Virus record (IMG/VR): IMGVR_UViG_3300044825_002715
Span: 1-50,368 of that record
Source: a virus
Reading direction: 5' to 3' (one strand)
Length of the DNA stretch: 50,368 nucleotides
Position 1 is the stretch's first letter. Each line of letters begins with the position of its first letter. Shown in pieces: positions 28,238 through 39,400 of the stretch. The position numbers and the translations under genes are program-made. The notes below the pieces were generated by a model that saw nothing but the letters and a program-made list of their open reading frames with translations, made no database searches and was not told where the DNA came from.

Positions 28238-31200
28238 ATGGGATTAAGTCGTCTTGATAATTTCCTCAAATCAGTGAGAGGGACGATTATCTATGTTGAT
28301 CCAAATAGTCTTGATTCTACAGATAGTATTGAGAATCAAGGAAATTCTCTTACAAGACCATTTAAAACTTTACAACGTGCTCTTGTAGAGGCAGCAAGAT
28401 TTTCCTATCAAATTGGATTAGATAACGATAGATTTAATAAGACGACAATCGTTCTTTATCCTGGTGATCATATTGTAGATAATCGTCCGGGATGGATTCC
28501 TGATGGATCAAATAATTACAGATTAAGAAATGGTCAAAGTAGTAGTGATTTTGGTGCATGGGATTTAACTACCAAATTTGATCTTACGAGATCAGACAAT
28601 GTTCTTTATAAGTTAAATAGTATTCATGGTGGTGTGATTGTACCTCGTGGTACATCAATCATTGGTATGGATCTTCGTAAAACTAGAATTCGTCCAAAGT
28701 ATGTTCCAAATCCCGAAAACGATAACATTGAAAGATCTGCTATTTTTCGTGTAACTGGCGGATGTTATTTCTGGCAATTTTCAGTTTTGGATGCAGATCC
28801 AAATGACGTTTGTTACTTAGATTATACAACAACTGCATTTGTTCCTAATTTTTCGCATCATAAACTAACTGCATTTGAATATGCAGATGGTGTGAATAAT
28901 GTAAAAATTAAAGATACTTTTTATCCATTAGGTTTATCTTATGATAGAACCGATTTGGATATGTATTATGAGAAAGTTGGTCTTGCATATGGACCTTCTT
29001 CTGGAAGAAAAATTGAACCAGATTATCCTTCTTCTGGTCTTGATATTCAGACTAAAGTTGATGAATATCGCATCGTAGGATCTAGAGGTGAAGAAGTTGG
29101 AATCACAAGTATTCGTGCAGGTAATGGACTCTTATCTTCAACAACAATTACAGTAACTTTAGATGAAGATGCAACAGAATTTGATGTAGATACTCCAATT
29201 CAAATTCAAGGTGTTGATGCTTCTGGTTATGATGGTCAATATGTTGTTTTTAATAAAGTAGACTCCACTAATATTCAATACAAAGTTCAAAATGCTCCGG
29301 AAAATCCACTTCCTACAGTCACTGGAGCAACTGTTAATATATCAGTAGATACTGTTACTTCGGCATCTCCATATGTTTTTAATATTTCCATGCGTTCTGT
29401 ATATGGAATGTGTGGATTACATGCTGATGGTGATAAAGCAGCAGGATTTAAAAGCATGGTTATTGCACAATTCACTGGAATTGGATTACAAAAAGATAGC
29501 AATGCTTTTGTGAAATATAATTCGACTTCTGGAGTATATCAAGATAATACTGCTTCCGGAAATGAAAATATTCAATCAGATTCTAGAGCAAAATTTAAAC
29601 CATCTTATGAAAATTATCATATCAAATGTTCTAATGAGGCATATATTCAAGTAGTTTCTGTTTTTGCAATTGGATTTGCAAATCATTTTCTTTCTGAATC
29701 TGGTGGTGATCAATCAATTAATAATTCAAACTCTAATTTTGGTGCAAAATCTCTTGTTGCATCTGGATTTAGAAAAGATGCATTTCTTAGAGATGATGTA
29801 GGTTATATTACACATATCATTCCACCAAAAGAAAATGAAAGTTCTGAAGTTAGAGTAGAATTTCTTGCTTTTGATGTAGCAAAAACTGTTGGAGTTGCGT
29901 CTACAAATAGATTATATCTTTATAATGAAAAAAATGAATCAGTTCCACCTGAACATGTTTATGATGGGTATAGAGTTGGTGCTAGAGAAAATGATCAACT
30001 AAATGTACTAATTTCTCAGAGTGGAATTTCATCCATATATTCGGCAAGAATTATTATGCCGAATACTCAATATACTGGAAATGAAATTAGTGCAGAGAAA
30101 AAATTTGTAGTTGGTAGAAGTAATGTTGGTGTTAATAGTATTTCTAGCAACATTTTAACATTAACGTCTGATCATAATTTTATTAATGGAGAATCTGTTC
30201 GAGTAATTAGTGAAAACGGACAAATTCCCGATGGTCTTACACATAATACTGTTTATTATGCAATTACTTCTTCAACTCCATCTTTAAGTGCAAATCAAAT
30301 TAAAATAGCACAAACTCTTAATGATGCACTAAGTGATAGTGCAATTACTTTGAATAATAAAGGTGGAATTTTGAATGTTTCTAGTAGAGTTAATGATAAA
30401 AAACCAGGAAATATAGGGCATCCTATACAATATGATTCTACTCAAGGACAATGGTATATTAATGTAGCAACAGCATCTACTGAAAGATCTCTCTATAACA
30501 TTATTAATTCATTAGGAACCTCTGGTCTTGGACAAGCAACTCCAAGGTCCTATATCAATAGAAAACCAGATAATAGAGGTCTAATTGATAAGATTTATCG
30601 TTTACGCTATGTTATTCCTTCCTCTTCAAATAATGCAAGACCACCAATTGATGGTTATGTTATTCAAGAATCTAATTCTTCTATCGGTTTAACAAATACT
30701 GAAGTTAATTATCTTTATAATTCAACCCCAGCATCTTTATCTAGTGTAGAAGAATTAAGAAATCCAAGATACATTGCAAGTACAAATTGGTCAGGTGGAA
30801 CTGCTAATATTATTACTGAAATTCCGCATGACTTAAATGTAGGATCTGAAGTAGAGATTATTAATGTTAAGAGTACTAATAATACCACAGGTGCCATTAA
30901 TTCTGGATATAATGGAACTGCTACAGTTACTGGAATTAGTAGTTCAAAACAATTTAGTGTTTCAATTACAGACGATCCAGGAACTTTTACAAACGATACT
31001 TCTGCAAGAACAACTGCACTTCCATATTTTAAGAAAAAGAAAACACCTGGAACTTATTACATTTATAGAAGTCAGGAAATTCAAGAATATGTTTCCGGAA
31101 AACAAGATGGCATCTATCATCTTTTAGTTTTAAATTCGTCTAATTCTCCATCAGTTTCTCCTTTTGATTCTACAAGGTTTTCTCAACCTGTTCAAAGTCT

Positions 31201-33421
31201 TTATCCTCAAACAAATAGAGATAATCCTACATCAGATCCACAAGCAGCAACATCCTTTGCTCTTCCCGATACAATAGGTCAAGTTGTAATTAATGAACCT
31301 CAATATTCGATCACAAAGGAAAATGTATCAAAGCAACTTGTTGATACTGGTGTTGGTGTTGGATTAACACAAATCATATCAAATTCTTCGGGAACTTCAC
31401 ATACTTTTTATACTTCTATTGATCATGGGTTTAATAGAATTACACGAGTTGGAATAACAAGTGCTGGAGCAAATTATGTTAATGGAAACTATTATAATGT
31501 AAATCTTGTTGGATTTGCTGGATCAACAACTGGATCTCATGCAACAGCAAGAGTTACTGTAAGTGGTGGTGTTATTTCTTCTGTTAAGATTATTGATGGT
31601 GGTAGTGCATATGGAATTGGAAATACCCTGGCATTGGTTGGTATTGCGACAACAACAGGGCATAAACAAGGATATTTGACTGTCAGTTCCATTTATAATA
31701 ATCTTAATGACACTGTAAGTGTTGAAGGAATTTCACCAAGTTCTTATTCGAATTATAATACTCTTTATAGAATTACTGCGGTTAATAGTCCAAAACAAAT
31801 TGTAGTTTCATCGGCATCTACTGTTTCGTCTGCTTCTACCACTGGTATTGGTTTAACAGTTGCTTCTACTGCAAACGTAATTCTTACTGGTAGAACATTA
31901 AATGTTTTCTCCTTAACACATAATAATACTACAGGAATTGCAACTGTCGTAACACCACAAAGTCACGGATTGCAAGTTGATAATAAAATTCGTCTTGGTG
32001 GAGCAAACAATAATTTATTTAATAATGATTTCATAATTAAAAGCGTTGGAACAACAACTTCATTTACAATTAATGCTGGAATAAGCACTCCTACACCATC
32101 AACTTCTGGAACTATTTTTGTTTATTCTCCAGCATATTCTTCGTTTGGTGGAAATATTCTTCCTACAACTGAAAATACTTCCGGTCGTTTAATTGCTGAA
32201 TATGCTGGAATTACAACTACAATTTCTGCATCAGTTACAATTTCTGCTTCCACTATTTCAATTTCAAATGTAACTAACTTTAATTTTAATATTGGCGATT
32301 ATTTGCTCATAGATAATGAAATTATGAGAATTAGAACTGATGTGACTGGGAATCCAGTTACTGTATATCGTGGATTACTTGGAACTAGAACATCTACTCA
32401 TAATTCTGGTGCTGTTGTAAAAAGAATTAAACCACGTCCAATTGAACTTCGTAGGAATTCTCTCATTCGTGCCTCTGCTCATACATTTGAATATCTTGGT
32501 TATGGACCTGGTAATTATTCCACCGCATTTCCTGAAAGACAAGATAGAAATCTTTCTCCACAAGAAGAATTGTTAGCACAATGCACCAAAACTGATGGTG
32601 GTATTGCAATCTTTACTGCAATGAATGCTGATGGAGATTTTTACACTGGAAATAAAAAAGTTAATTCTGCAACAGGACAAGAAGAAGTTTTTGATGCTCC
32701 TATTCCAACTGTTACCGGTGAAGATCTTGGAATTGGTGGAGTTAATGTAGGATTTGATGTTCTTACTCCACTTGAGGCATCAATTAGTCGTTCTTTAAGA
32801 GTTGAAGGTGGTCCTGATTCAAATATTGTTTCTGAATTTGATGGACCTGTTGTTTTTAATAATAAAATTACCTCTACTTCATTAAAAGGTATTGAAGCAA
32901 ATTCATTGTATCTTCAAGGTGATGTTGATATTTCTAGAAAATATACTGTAGGTATTTCAACACCATCTTTTGCTGGCAATCCCGGTGATGTTCAGTATAA
33001 TTCAAATCCATCTAATGTTGATTATCTTGGATGGGTTTATACTAGCAGTAATGAATGGCAAAAATTTGGTAAAATCGGTATAGGTGTTGGATATGCATCT
33101 GGATCTGGAGGATCTGTAATTCAGACTGGAGCGCGTACTAATACTGTAACGTTAAACGCATTGACTGGATCTATAACATCATTTAGTAAAACAACTACTT
33201 CAGGTCTTGTTGATGTATTTACTGTTTCTAATAATTTGGTTGATGCAACAGATACAATAATAGTTAATCATAAGTCCGGTGGATCGGCTGGACAATATAT
33301 CATTTATGTTTCTGAGGTGAACTCTGGGTCATTTAAAATTGCTATCTATACTCCATCTGCACAAACATCAGCAGCTGCTCCAGTGATTAATTTTTCTATT
33401 ATAAAAGGCGCTAGTTCTTAA
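28238..33421 (+). CDS. Giant tail fibre/spike protein with pectin-lyase-like domain (1727 aa)
   Basis: The N-terminus carries a right-handed beta-helix entry motif: TIIYVDPNSLDSTDSIENQG, TRPFKTLQRALVEAARFSYQIG, TTIVLYPGDHIVDNRPGWIPDG, like DUF1565 or pectate-lyase-type phage proteins. Long stretches of short beta strands with Ser/Thr/Asn follow, including repeated GVGLTQII, YNNTTGI and VTSASTVSS-like units. The C-terminus has IGVGYASGSGGSVIQTG. Virion tail-fibre or tailspike function is inferred from fold and context. No catalytic residues can be assigned. It is the first gene of the fibre operon. Confidence 0.7.
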   Translation: MGLSRLDNFLKSVRGTIIYVDPNSLDSTDSIENQGNSLTRPFKTLQRALVEAARFSYQIGLDNDRFNKTTIVLYPGDHIVDNRPGWIPDGSNNYRLRNGQSSSDFGAWDLTTKFDLTRSDNVLYKLNSIHGGVIVPRGTSIIGMDLRKTRIRPKYVPNPENDNIERSAIFRVTGGCYFWQFSVLDADPNDVCYLDYTTTAFVPNFSHHKLTAFEYADGVNNVKIKDTFYPLGLSYDRTDLDMYYEKVGLAYGPSSGRKIEPDYPSSGLDIQTKVDEYRIVGSRGEEVGITSIRAGNGLLSSTTITVTLDEDATEFDVDTPIQIQGVDASGYDGQYVVFNKVDSTNIQYKVQNAPENPLPTVTGATVNISVDTVTSASPYVFNISMRSVYGMCGLHADGDKAAGFKSMVIAQFTGIGLQKDSNAFVKYNSTSGVYQDNTASGNENIQSDSRAKFKPSYENYHIKCSNEAYIQVVSVFAIGFANHFLSESGGDQSINNSNSNFGAKSLVASGFRKDAFLRDDVGYITHIIPPKENESSEVRVEFLAFDVAKTVGVASTNRLYLYNEKNESVPPEHVYDGYRVGARENDQLNVLISQSGISSIYSARIIMPNTQYTGNEISAEKKFVVGRSNVGVNSISSNILTLTSDHNFINGESVRVISENGQIPDGLTHNTVYYAITSSTPSLSANQIKIAQTLNDALSDSAITLNNKGGILNVSSRVNDKKPGNIGHPIQYDSTQGQWYINVATASTERSLYNIINSLGTSGLGQATPRSYINRKPDNRGLIDKIYRLRYVIPSSSNNARPPIDGYVIQESNSSIGLTNTEVNYLYNSTPASLSSVEELRNPRYIASTNWSGGTANIITEIPHDLNVGSEVEIINVKSTNNTTGAINSGYNGTATVTGISSSKQFSVSITDDPGTFTNDTSARTTALPYFKKKKTPGTYYIYRSQEIQEYVSGKQDGIYHLLVLNSSNSPSVSPFDSTRFSQPVQSLYPQTNRDNPTSDPQAATSFALPDTIGQVVINEPQYSITKENVSKQLVDTGVGVGLTQIISNSSGTSHTFYTSIDHGFNRITRVGITSAGANYVNGNYYNVNLVGFAGSTTGSHATARVTVSGGVISSVKIIDGGSAYGIGNTLALVGIATTTGHKQGYLTVSSIYNNLNDTVSVEGISPSSYSNYNTLYRITAVNSPKQIVVSSASTVSSASTTGIGLTVASTANVILTGRTLNVFSLTHNNTTGIATVVTPQSHGLQVDNKIRLGGANNNLFNNDFIIKSVGTTTSFTINAGISTPTPSTSGTIFVYSPAYSSFGGNILPTTENTSGRLIAEYAGITTTISASVTISASTISISNVTNFNFNIGDYLLIDNEIMRIRTDVTGNPVTVYRGLLGTRTSTHNSGAVVKRIKPRPIELRRNSLIRASAHTFEYLGYGPGNYSTAFPERQDRNLSPQEELLAQCTKTDGGIAIFTAMNADGDFYTGNKKVNSATGQEEVFDAPIPTVTGEDLGIGGVNVGFDVLTPLEASISRSLRVEGGPDSNIVSEFDGPVVFNNKITSTSLKGIEANSLYLQGDVDISRKYTVGISTPSFAGNPGDVQYNSNPSNVDYLGWVYTSSNEWQKFGKIGIGVGYASGSGGSVIQTGARTNTVTLNALTGSITSFSKTTTSGLVDVFTVSNNLVDATDTIIVNHKSGGSAGQYIIYVSEVNSGSFKIAIYTPSAQTSAAAPVINFSIIKGASS

Positions 33422-33442
33422 TTTTTAACAAACTTAAAAACT

Positions 33443-33450
33443 TATAAATA
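33443..33450 (+). promoter_or_regulatory. T4-type late promoter TATAAATA
   Basis: An exact TATAAATA lies in the 63-nt gap between the two beta-helix fibre genes, 35 nt before the ATG at 33485. A GGGGTGGAG Shine-Dalgarno-like stretch lies in between. Confidence 0.7.
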
Positions 33451-33484
33451 ACTAATAATAAAAAGGGGTGGAGAGTGAAACCCG

Positions 33485-36157
33485 ATGGCAATTAATAAGA
33501 ATTTTGTCGTCAAACACGGACTAGAAGTTGATAACAACTTAATCTTTGCTAATGCAGAAGATAATAAAGTAGGTATTGGTACCACAAATAATTTACAGTA
33601 TATTCTTAATGTAGAGGGTGATGTTGGAATTAGCAGTGGTTTACACGTTCCTGATACTGCATTTATTAATGATTTAAATTTATCCGGAAAAATTATAACC
33701 GGAGAAGATTCTGGACTTGCTGGAGCTTTTTTAATTTCTACAGGTGTTGGAGTAACCTGGAAAAAATACGTAAGAAACTCTAATATTGTCTATGCATTTC
33801 CTGGACAAACTACTTTTTATGATTTAGATTTTTTACCAAATAACGTAGAAGTTTACATAAATGGCGTAAAACTTAATTCTAGTGAATTTAATGACGACAC
33901 TGGTAATCAAATTATATTAAATGAACCTTGTTTTGGAGGTGAAGTTGTTGAAATTATCACTAATGATGTACTTCCCATCTCTGGTATAGGCATTACTGTC
34001 CAAAAAAACAATGTAACTGTAGCAAATGACGTTAATATTTTTAATTTTGTTGGTAACGGAGTAACTGTTACAAGTGCTTCTGCCAATAAAGTTAATATTA
34101 CTATAGAACCAATTGACAATCCTCCAGGAAAAACTGTTTATGTTGCAATGAATGGAGATGATAGTAAAGATGGATTAAGTCTCAATGCTGCTAAAAAAAC
34201 AATTAAAAATGCTGTTGGAATCACAAGTTCTGGAGATACTGTAAAAGTTTCTCCTGGAACTTATATTGAGGATAATCCAATTACACTTCCAGAAAATGTT
34301 TCTATTGAGGGAGCGGAATTAAGAAACTGTATAGTGACTCCTTTAAATCCTGGATCTGATTTATTTTGGGTCACAAATGGAACACACTTAACGGATTTAT
34401 CATTCCAAGGACAAAGTGCAACTAATGGAGCAGCGGTAGTTGCATTTAAACCTCTTGTAGGTGTTGCATCTGATAGATTTTTTGATGCAGCAAGAATGAT
34501 TCGTTATAATTTAGATTTTATTGCATCAGAAGCAGTTGGTTATTTAACAAGCACTGATTACAAATCTCCTGCTTTAGTTTTGTCTGCTGGAGTTTCTACT
34601 GTGACCAGTGGAATTAAAACTGCATTTAGAGCAGTTTGTCACGATATTACTAGAGGTGGAAATTCAAAATGTGTTGGAGTTGGAATTACTCACTATACAC
34701 AATATGTTGGATTTTCATCTGAGATAATTGATGTCCTCAATTATTCTGCTGGAATTGCAAAATCCTGTATTAATAATGTTTTATGGACAGGAAATTATCA
34801 AAGCGAATTTACTCAAGTCAGAGATTTGAGTATGCAACCAGATGGTGCATATGGAAATCAAAGTATTGATGGTTGTGCGAATGTAGTTTCTGCAATTTAT
34901 TCTTGCGTTGGTGTTGTCACTACAATTATTGATGTTGGGTTTAATGCCTCTGGAATTACTACTAATTATCCTGGCAATGATGGTGCTTTTAATTCTGGTA
35001 TTCTTGATCCATCTTCGAGTCCATCACAAGGAGTTGGAAATGTAACAAAGGGTCCTTATGTTCGTAACTGCACTAATTTCATTCCAAACAGTATTGGAAT
35101 GAAAGCTGATGGATTCAACGCAGATCCTGGTGATAAAGATGATATGGGAATCACAGGAATGATGAGTGTTGATTCTTATACTCAATATAATCAAGGTGGA
35201 ATTGGAGTTTCAATCACAAATGGTGCATATACTCAATTAGTTTCTATATTTACTATCTGTGATGATATTGCAATATATACTGGTTCTGGTGGTCAGTGTG
35301 ATATTACTAACTCAAACTCATCTTTTGGAACCAAAGGTTTGGTTTCCGAGGGAGTATCTGATGCAACAACTCTTTCTTCATATCATTATACTGGAGAAGT
35401 TTCTCAAAATGCATCAGAAGGCGATGTTTCATTTGTAATCAGCGGAATAGGAAATCAAAGACCTTATTCTGGACAAGCATTGTATTTTGGCGAATTGTAC
35501 TATGAGATTGAAAGTGTAACTATTACTAATGGTGGTTCTGGTTATACTGAAGCACCAACTATAACATTTGCTACTCCAACAGGACCATCTGAAATTATTG
35601 CAGAAGCATTTACTGATATATCAAACGGATCTGTTGTTGCAGTAAATATGATTGGTAATGGTAGAAATTATCGTTCAATTGATAATATTGGAATTGTTAC
35701 TTTTAGTGCTCCTCAGTCTGGTATAAACACTGCGACCGGAGTTGCAAACTTTAGACCTGTTTATTATCAGGTTAGATCTGCAACTGCTCCTTCTGGGGGA
35801 ATTTCTACAGTAACACTTGCTCAATCACTTAATAACGAAGTTGGAATTGGAACAACAGTATTTCTTTCTCGTCAAAGTTTGCAAATTGTTTCTTCACATT
35901 CTTTTGAATATATTGGCGCAGGAAATACTATTGAATTTGCAAGACCTTCAACTGGTGGTGTGACAATTCAGGCAAATGAAGTTATTAAAATAAACGGCGG
36001 TGAAGTTGTTTATACAAGTACAGACCAGGATGGTAACTTTGCTATTGGTGAAGATTTAATTATTGATCAAGCAACAGGTACCATTCGTGGAAGAGCATTT
36101 GAGCGCAGTCTGCTAAATACAGTAACACCATTTATTATCGCATTAGGGGCAAAATAA
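33485..36157 (+). CDS. Tail fibre/spike protein with DUF1565-like beta-helix (890 aa)
   Basis: It starts MAINKNFVVKHGLEVDNNLIFANAEDNKVGIGTT, a fibre-attachment head seen in several cyanophage fibres. A small domain (AFPGQTTFYDLDFLPNNVEVYINGVKLNSSEF) follows. Then comes a beta-helix: KTVYVAMNGDDSKDGLSLNAAKKTIKNAVGITSSGDTVKVSPGTYIEDNPITLPENVSIEGAELRNCIV. A repeated GGSGYTEAPTITF-type unit and LLNTVTPFIIALGAK close the protein. It is probably a trimeric virion fibre. Confidence 0.7.
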   Translation: MAINKNFVVKHGLEVDNNLIFANAEDNKVGIGTTNNLQYILNVEGDVGISSGLHVPDTAFINDLNLSGKIITGEDSGLAGAFLISTGVGVTWKKYVRNSNIVYAFPGQTTFYDLDFLPNNVEVYINGVKLNSSEFNDDTGNQIILNEPCFGGEVVEIITNDVLPISGIGITVQKNNVTVANDVNIFNFVGNGVTVTSASANKVNITIEPIDNPPGKTVYVAMNGDDSKDGLSLNAAKKTIKNAVGITSSGDTVKVSPGTYIEDNPITLPENVSIEGAELRNCIVTPLNPGSDLFWVTNGTHLTDLSFQGQSATNGAAVVAFKPLVGVASDRFFDAARMIRYNLDFIASEAVGYLTSTDYKSPALVLSAGVSTVTSGIKTAFRAVCHDITRGGNSKCVGVGITHYTQYVGFSSEIIDVLNYSAGIAKSCINNVLWTGNYQSEFTQVRDLSMQPDGAYGNQSIDGCANVVSAIYSCVGVVTTIIDVGFNASGITTNYPGNDGAFNSGILDPSSSPSQGVGNVTKGPYVRNCTNFIPNSIGMKADGFNADPGDKDDMGITGMMSVDSYTQYNQGGIGVSITNGAYTQLVSIFTICDDIAIYTGSGGQCDITNSNSSFGTKGLVSEGVSDATTLSSYHYTGEVSQNASEGDVSFVISGIGNQRPYSGQALYFGELYYEIESVTITNGGSGYTEAPTITFATPTGPSEIIAEAFTDISNGSVVAVNMIGNGRNYRSIDNIGIVTFSAPQSGINTATGVANFRPVYYQVRSATAPSGGISTVTLAQSLNNEVGIGTTVFLSRQSLQIVSSHSFEYIGAGNTIEFARPSTGGVTIQANEVIKINGGEVVYTSTDQDGNFAIGEDLIIDQATGTIRGRAFERSLLNTVTPFIIALGAK

Positions 36158-36160
36158 GAG

Positions 36161-36493
36161 ATGGCAGCATTAGCACTTAATACCTATAAAACATTTAGGG
36201 CAGATGTCACTACAGGTATAACGACTGTTTATACTACTCCTAATGGTGTTTCCACCATTCATCTATTTTCTGTAGTATCAAATATTTCTTCTGGTGTTGC
36301 AACAGTTACTGTTTATCATAATCGTTCTGGATCTTCTTATGAATTAATTAAAAATATAAAAATACCTGCTAATGATGCTTTGAACCCAATTACTGGCAGT
36401 TTAGTTTTGGAAGTTGGAGATAAAATAGAAATACAAGGACAATCAAATAGCACAATGAAGTATACCCTTAGTGTCTTAGAATCTGCAAAATAA
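36161..36493 (+). CDS. Small virion structural protein (110 aa)
   Basis: MAALALNTYKTFRADVTTGITTVYTTPNGVSTIHLFSVVSNISSGVATVTVYHNRSGSSYELIKNIKIPANDALNPITGSLVLEVGDKIEIQGQSNSTMKYTLSVLESAK. This is an all-beta jelly-roll-like small protein, like many cyanophage virion proteins between fibre genes. It sits 3 nt after the previous stop and 4 nt before the collagen-like gene, so it is probably in one transcript. Confidence 0.65.
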   Translation: MAALALNTYKTFRADVTTGITTVYTTPNGVSTIHLFSVVSNISSGVATVTVYHNRSGSSYELIKNIKIPANDALNPITGSLVLEVGDKIEIQGQSNSTMKYTLSVLESAK

Positions 36494-36497
36494 GTAA

Positions 36498-39400
36498 ATG
36501 GGAAATTTAATTAGCGGAAAAGTTGTAGGTGCTGATGGAGAATTTATTTCTCTTGAAGATGCTGAAAGATATCTAGGAAAACCTGGAGTTAATGGTTATC
36601 TTTTAGCATCAGATACTGATGGTACTAGATATTGGTCACCCGGAGGAGTTCAAGGCGTTCAAGGTGCTCAAGGTACTCAGGGTATTCAAGGTATTCAAGG
36701 AACTCAAGGTATTCAAGGTATACAAGGAACTACAGGAATACAGGGTATTCAAGGAACCCAGGGTATTCAAGGACCTCAAGCAACTCAGGGTATTCAAGGA
36801 ACTCAGGGTATTCAAGGTGAAGGAATTCAAGGACCTCAGGGCATTCAAGGTACTCAAGGTATTCAAGGAACTCAAGGTATTCAAGGTTCCAATGCGAATG
36901 TTCAAGGAATCCAAGGAACTCAAGGTATCCAAGGACCTCAAGGAACTCAAGGTATCCAAGGACCTCAAGGAACTCAAGGTATCCAAGGTACTCAAGGTAT
37001 CCAAGGTTCTAATGCAAATGTCCAAGGTATTCAAGGAACTCAAGGAATCCAAGGAACTCAAGGAATCCAAGGAACTCAAGGAATCCAAGGAACTCAGGGT
37101 ATCCAAGGCACTCAAGGAATTCAAGGTTCCAATGCGAATGTCCAAGGTATTCAAGGTTCTCAAGGAATTCAGGGAACTCAAGGAATCCAAGGAAGACAAG
37201 GTATCCAAGGATCTCAGGGTATCCAAGGATCTCAGGGTATCCAAGGTTCTAATGCGAATGTCCAAGGTATTCAAGGTACTATAGGTACTCAAGGTATTCA
37301 AGGAACTGAAGGGACTGAAGGACCTCAAGGTATTCAAGGTACTCAAGGAATTCAAGGAACTCAAGGAATCCAAGGAACTCAAGGTATTCAAGGTACTCAA
37401 GGTATTCAAGGTACTCAAGGAATCCAAGGAACTCAGGGTATCCAAGGTTCCAATGCGAATGTCCAAGGTATTCAAGGTTCTCAAGGAATTCAGGGAACTC
37501 AAGGAATCCAAGGAAGACAAGGTATTCAAGGAACTCAGGGAATCCAAGGAACTCAAGGAATTCAAGGTTCTAATGCGAATGTCCAAGGTATTCAAGGTAC
37601 TATAGGTACTCAAGGTATTCAAGGATCTCAAGGTAATGATGGAACTTCAGTAACTATTATTGGTTCTTTACCTTTAACTTCAGGAACAGAAAATTCTCAG
37701 TTAGTTGCTGCGTGGCCAGATGCTGCAGCTGGTGATGGTGTTATTGACAGTAATCTTGGTAATTTATGGGTATCTGATGGAAATGACAATTGGACTAACG
37801 TAGGAAATATTCGTGGTCCTCAAGGTACTCAAGGCATTCAGGGAACCCAAGGTATTCAGGGAAGACAAGGTATCCAAGGACCTCAAGGAACTCAGGGTAT
37901 CCAAGGTACTCAAGGTATCCAAGGTTCCAATGCGAATGTCCAAGGTATTCAAGGTACTCAAGGTACTCAGGGCATTCAAGGAACCCAGGGTATTCAAGGA
38001 CCTCAAGGAACTCAAGGTATTCAAGGTACTCAAGGTATCCAAGGTTCTAACGCGAATGTCCAAGGTATTCAAGGACCTCAGGGTATTCAAGGAACTCAAG
38101 GTATCCAAGGTTCTAATGCCAATGTCCAAGGTATTCAAGGTACTCAAGGTATTCAAGGACGCCAAGGTATTCAAGGAACTCAAGGAATTCAAGGACCTCA
38201 AGGTATTCAAGGAACTCAGGGTATTCAAGGTTCCAATGCGAATGTCCAAGGTATTCAAGGAACTCAAGGTATTCAAGGATCTCAAGGTATTCAAGGATCT
38301 CAAGGTATTCAAGGATCTCAAGGAATTCAAGGACCTCAAGGTATTCAAGGAACTCAGGGTATTCAAGGTTCCAATGCGAATGTCCAAGGTATTCAAGGAA
38401 CTCAAGGCATTCAAGGAACTCAAGGTATTAAAGGTTCCGATTCAAATGCTCAAGGACCTCAGGGTATTCAAGGAACTCAAGGTATCCAAGGTTCCAATGC
38501 TAATGTTCAAGGTATTCAAGGTACTCAAGGTATTCAAGGACGCCAAGGTATTCAAGGACCTCAAGGTATTCAAGGTACTCAAGGTATTCAAGGCACTCAA
38601 GGTATCCAAGGTTCCAATGCGAATGTTCAAGGTATTCAAGGAACTCAAGGTATTCAAGGAACTCAAGGTATTAAAGGTTCCGATTCAAATGCTCAAGGAG
38701 CTCAAGGTATTCAAGGAACTCAAGGTATTCAAGGTATTCAAGGTTCCAATGCGAATGTTCAAGGTATTCAAGGAACTCAAGGTATTCAAGGAACTCAAGG
38801 TATTCAAGGAACTCAAGGTATTCAAGGTGCTCAAGGTATTCAAGGCACTCAAGGTATTCAAGGTATTCAAGGTTCTAATGCCAATGTCCAAGGTATTCAA
38901 GGAACTCAAGGTATTCAAGGAACTCAAGGTATTAAAGGTTCCGATTCAAATGCTCAAGGAGCTCAAGGTATTCAAGGAACTCAAGGTATTCAAGGAACTC
39001 AAGGAATCCAAGGAACTCAGGGTATTCAAGGACGCCAAGGTATTCAAGGAACTCAGGGTATCCAAGGTACTCAAGGTATCCAAGGTTCCAATGCGAATGT
39101 TCAAGGTATTCAAGGAACTCAAGGTATTCAAGGACGCCAAGGTATTCAAGGAACTCAAGGAATAAAAGGAGATGGAAATCAAATTAGTGTTACTGATACC
39201 ACAGGACAATTTACATATTATCCAGTTTTTGTAAGAGATCCGAGCACTGGAATTCTTACTCCTTATGTAAAAACAAATACAACTGCGTTTTCATTTACAA
39301 TTCCAAGTGATAGTACTAAAGGTAGTCTTGCTGTTGGTGGCGATATAACCGCAGGTGGCGACATTAGTTCTGGATCTGATATTAAACTTAAAGATAATAT

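Noticed and set aside
36648-39168. Possible CRISPR array because of dense regular repeats
   Set aside because: There are no constant repeats with unique spacers. The periodicity is 9/18 nt and in frame with a protein, and no cas genes are present.
36619-39209. Long open frames in the other two forward frames and on the minus strand across the collagen-like gene
   Set aside because: They come from the short repeat unit, which has no stop in most frames. Their products are low-complexity (KVFKELKVFK or SLNTLSSLNTL), and the GIQ-GTQ frame has the head and S74 domains.
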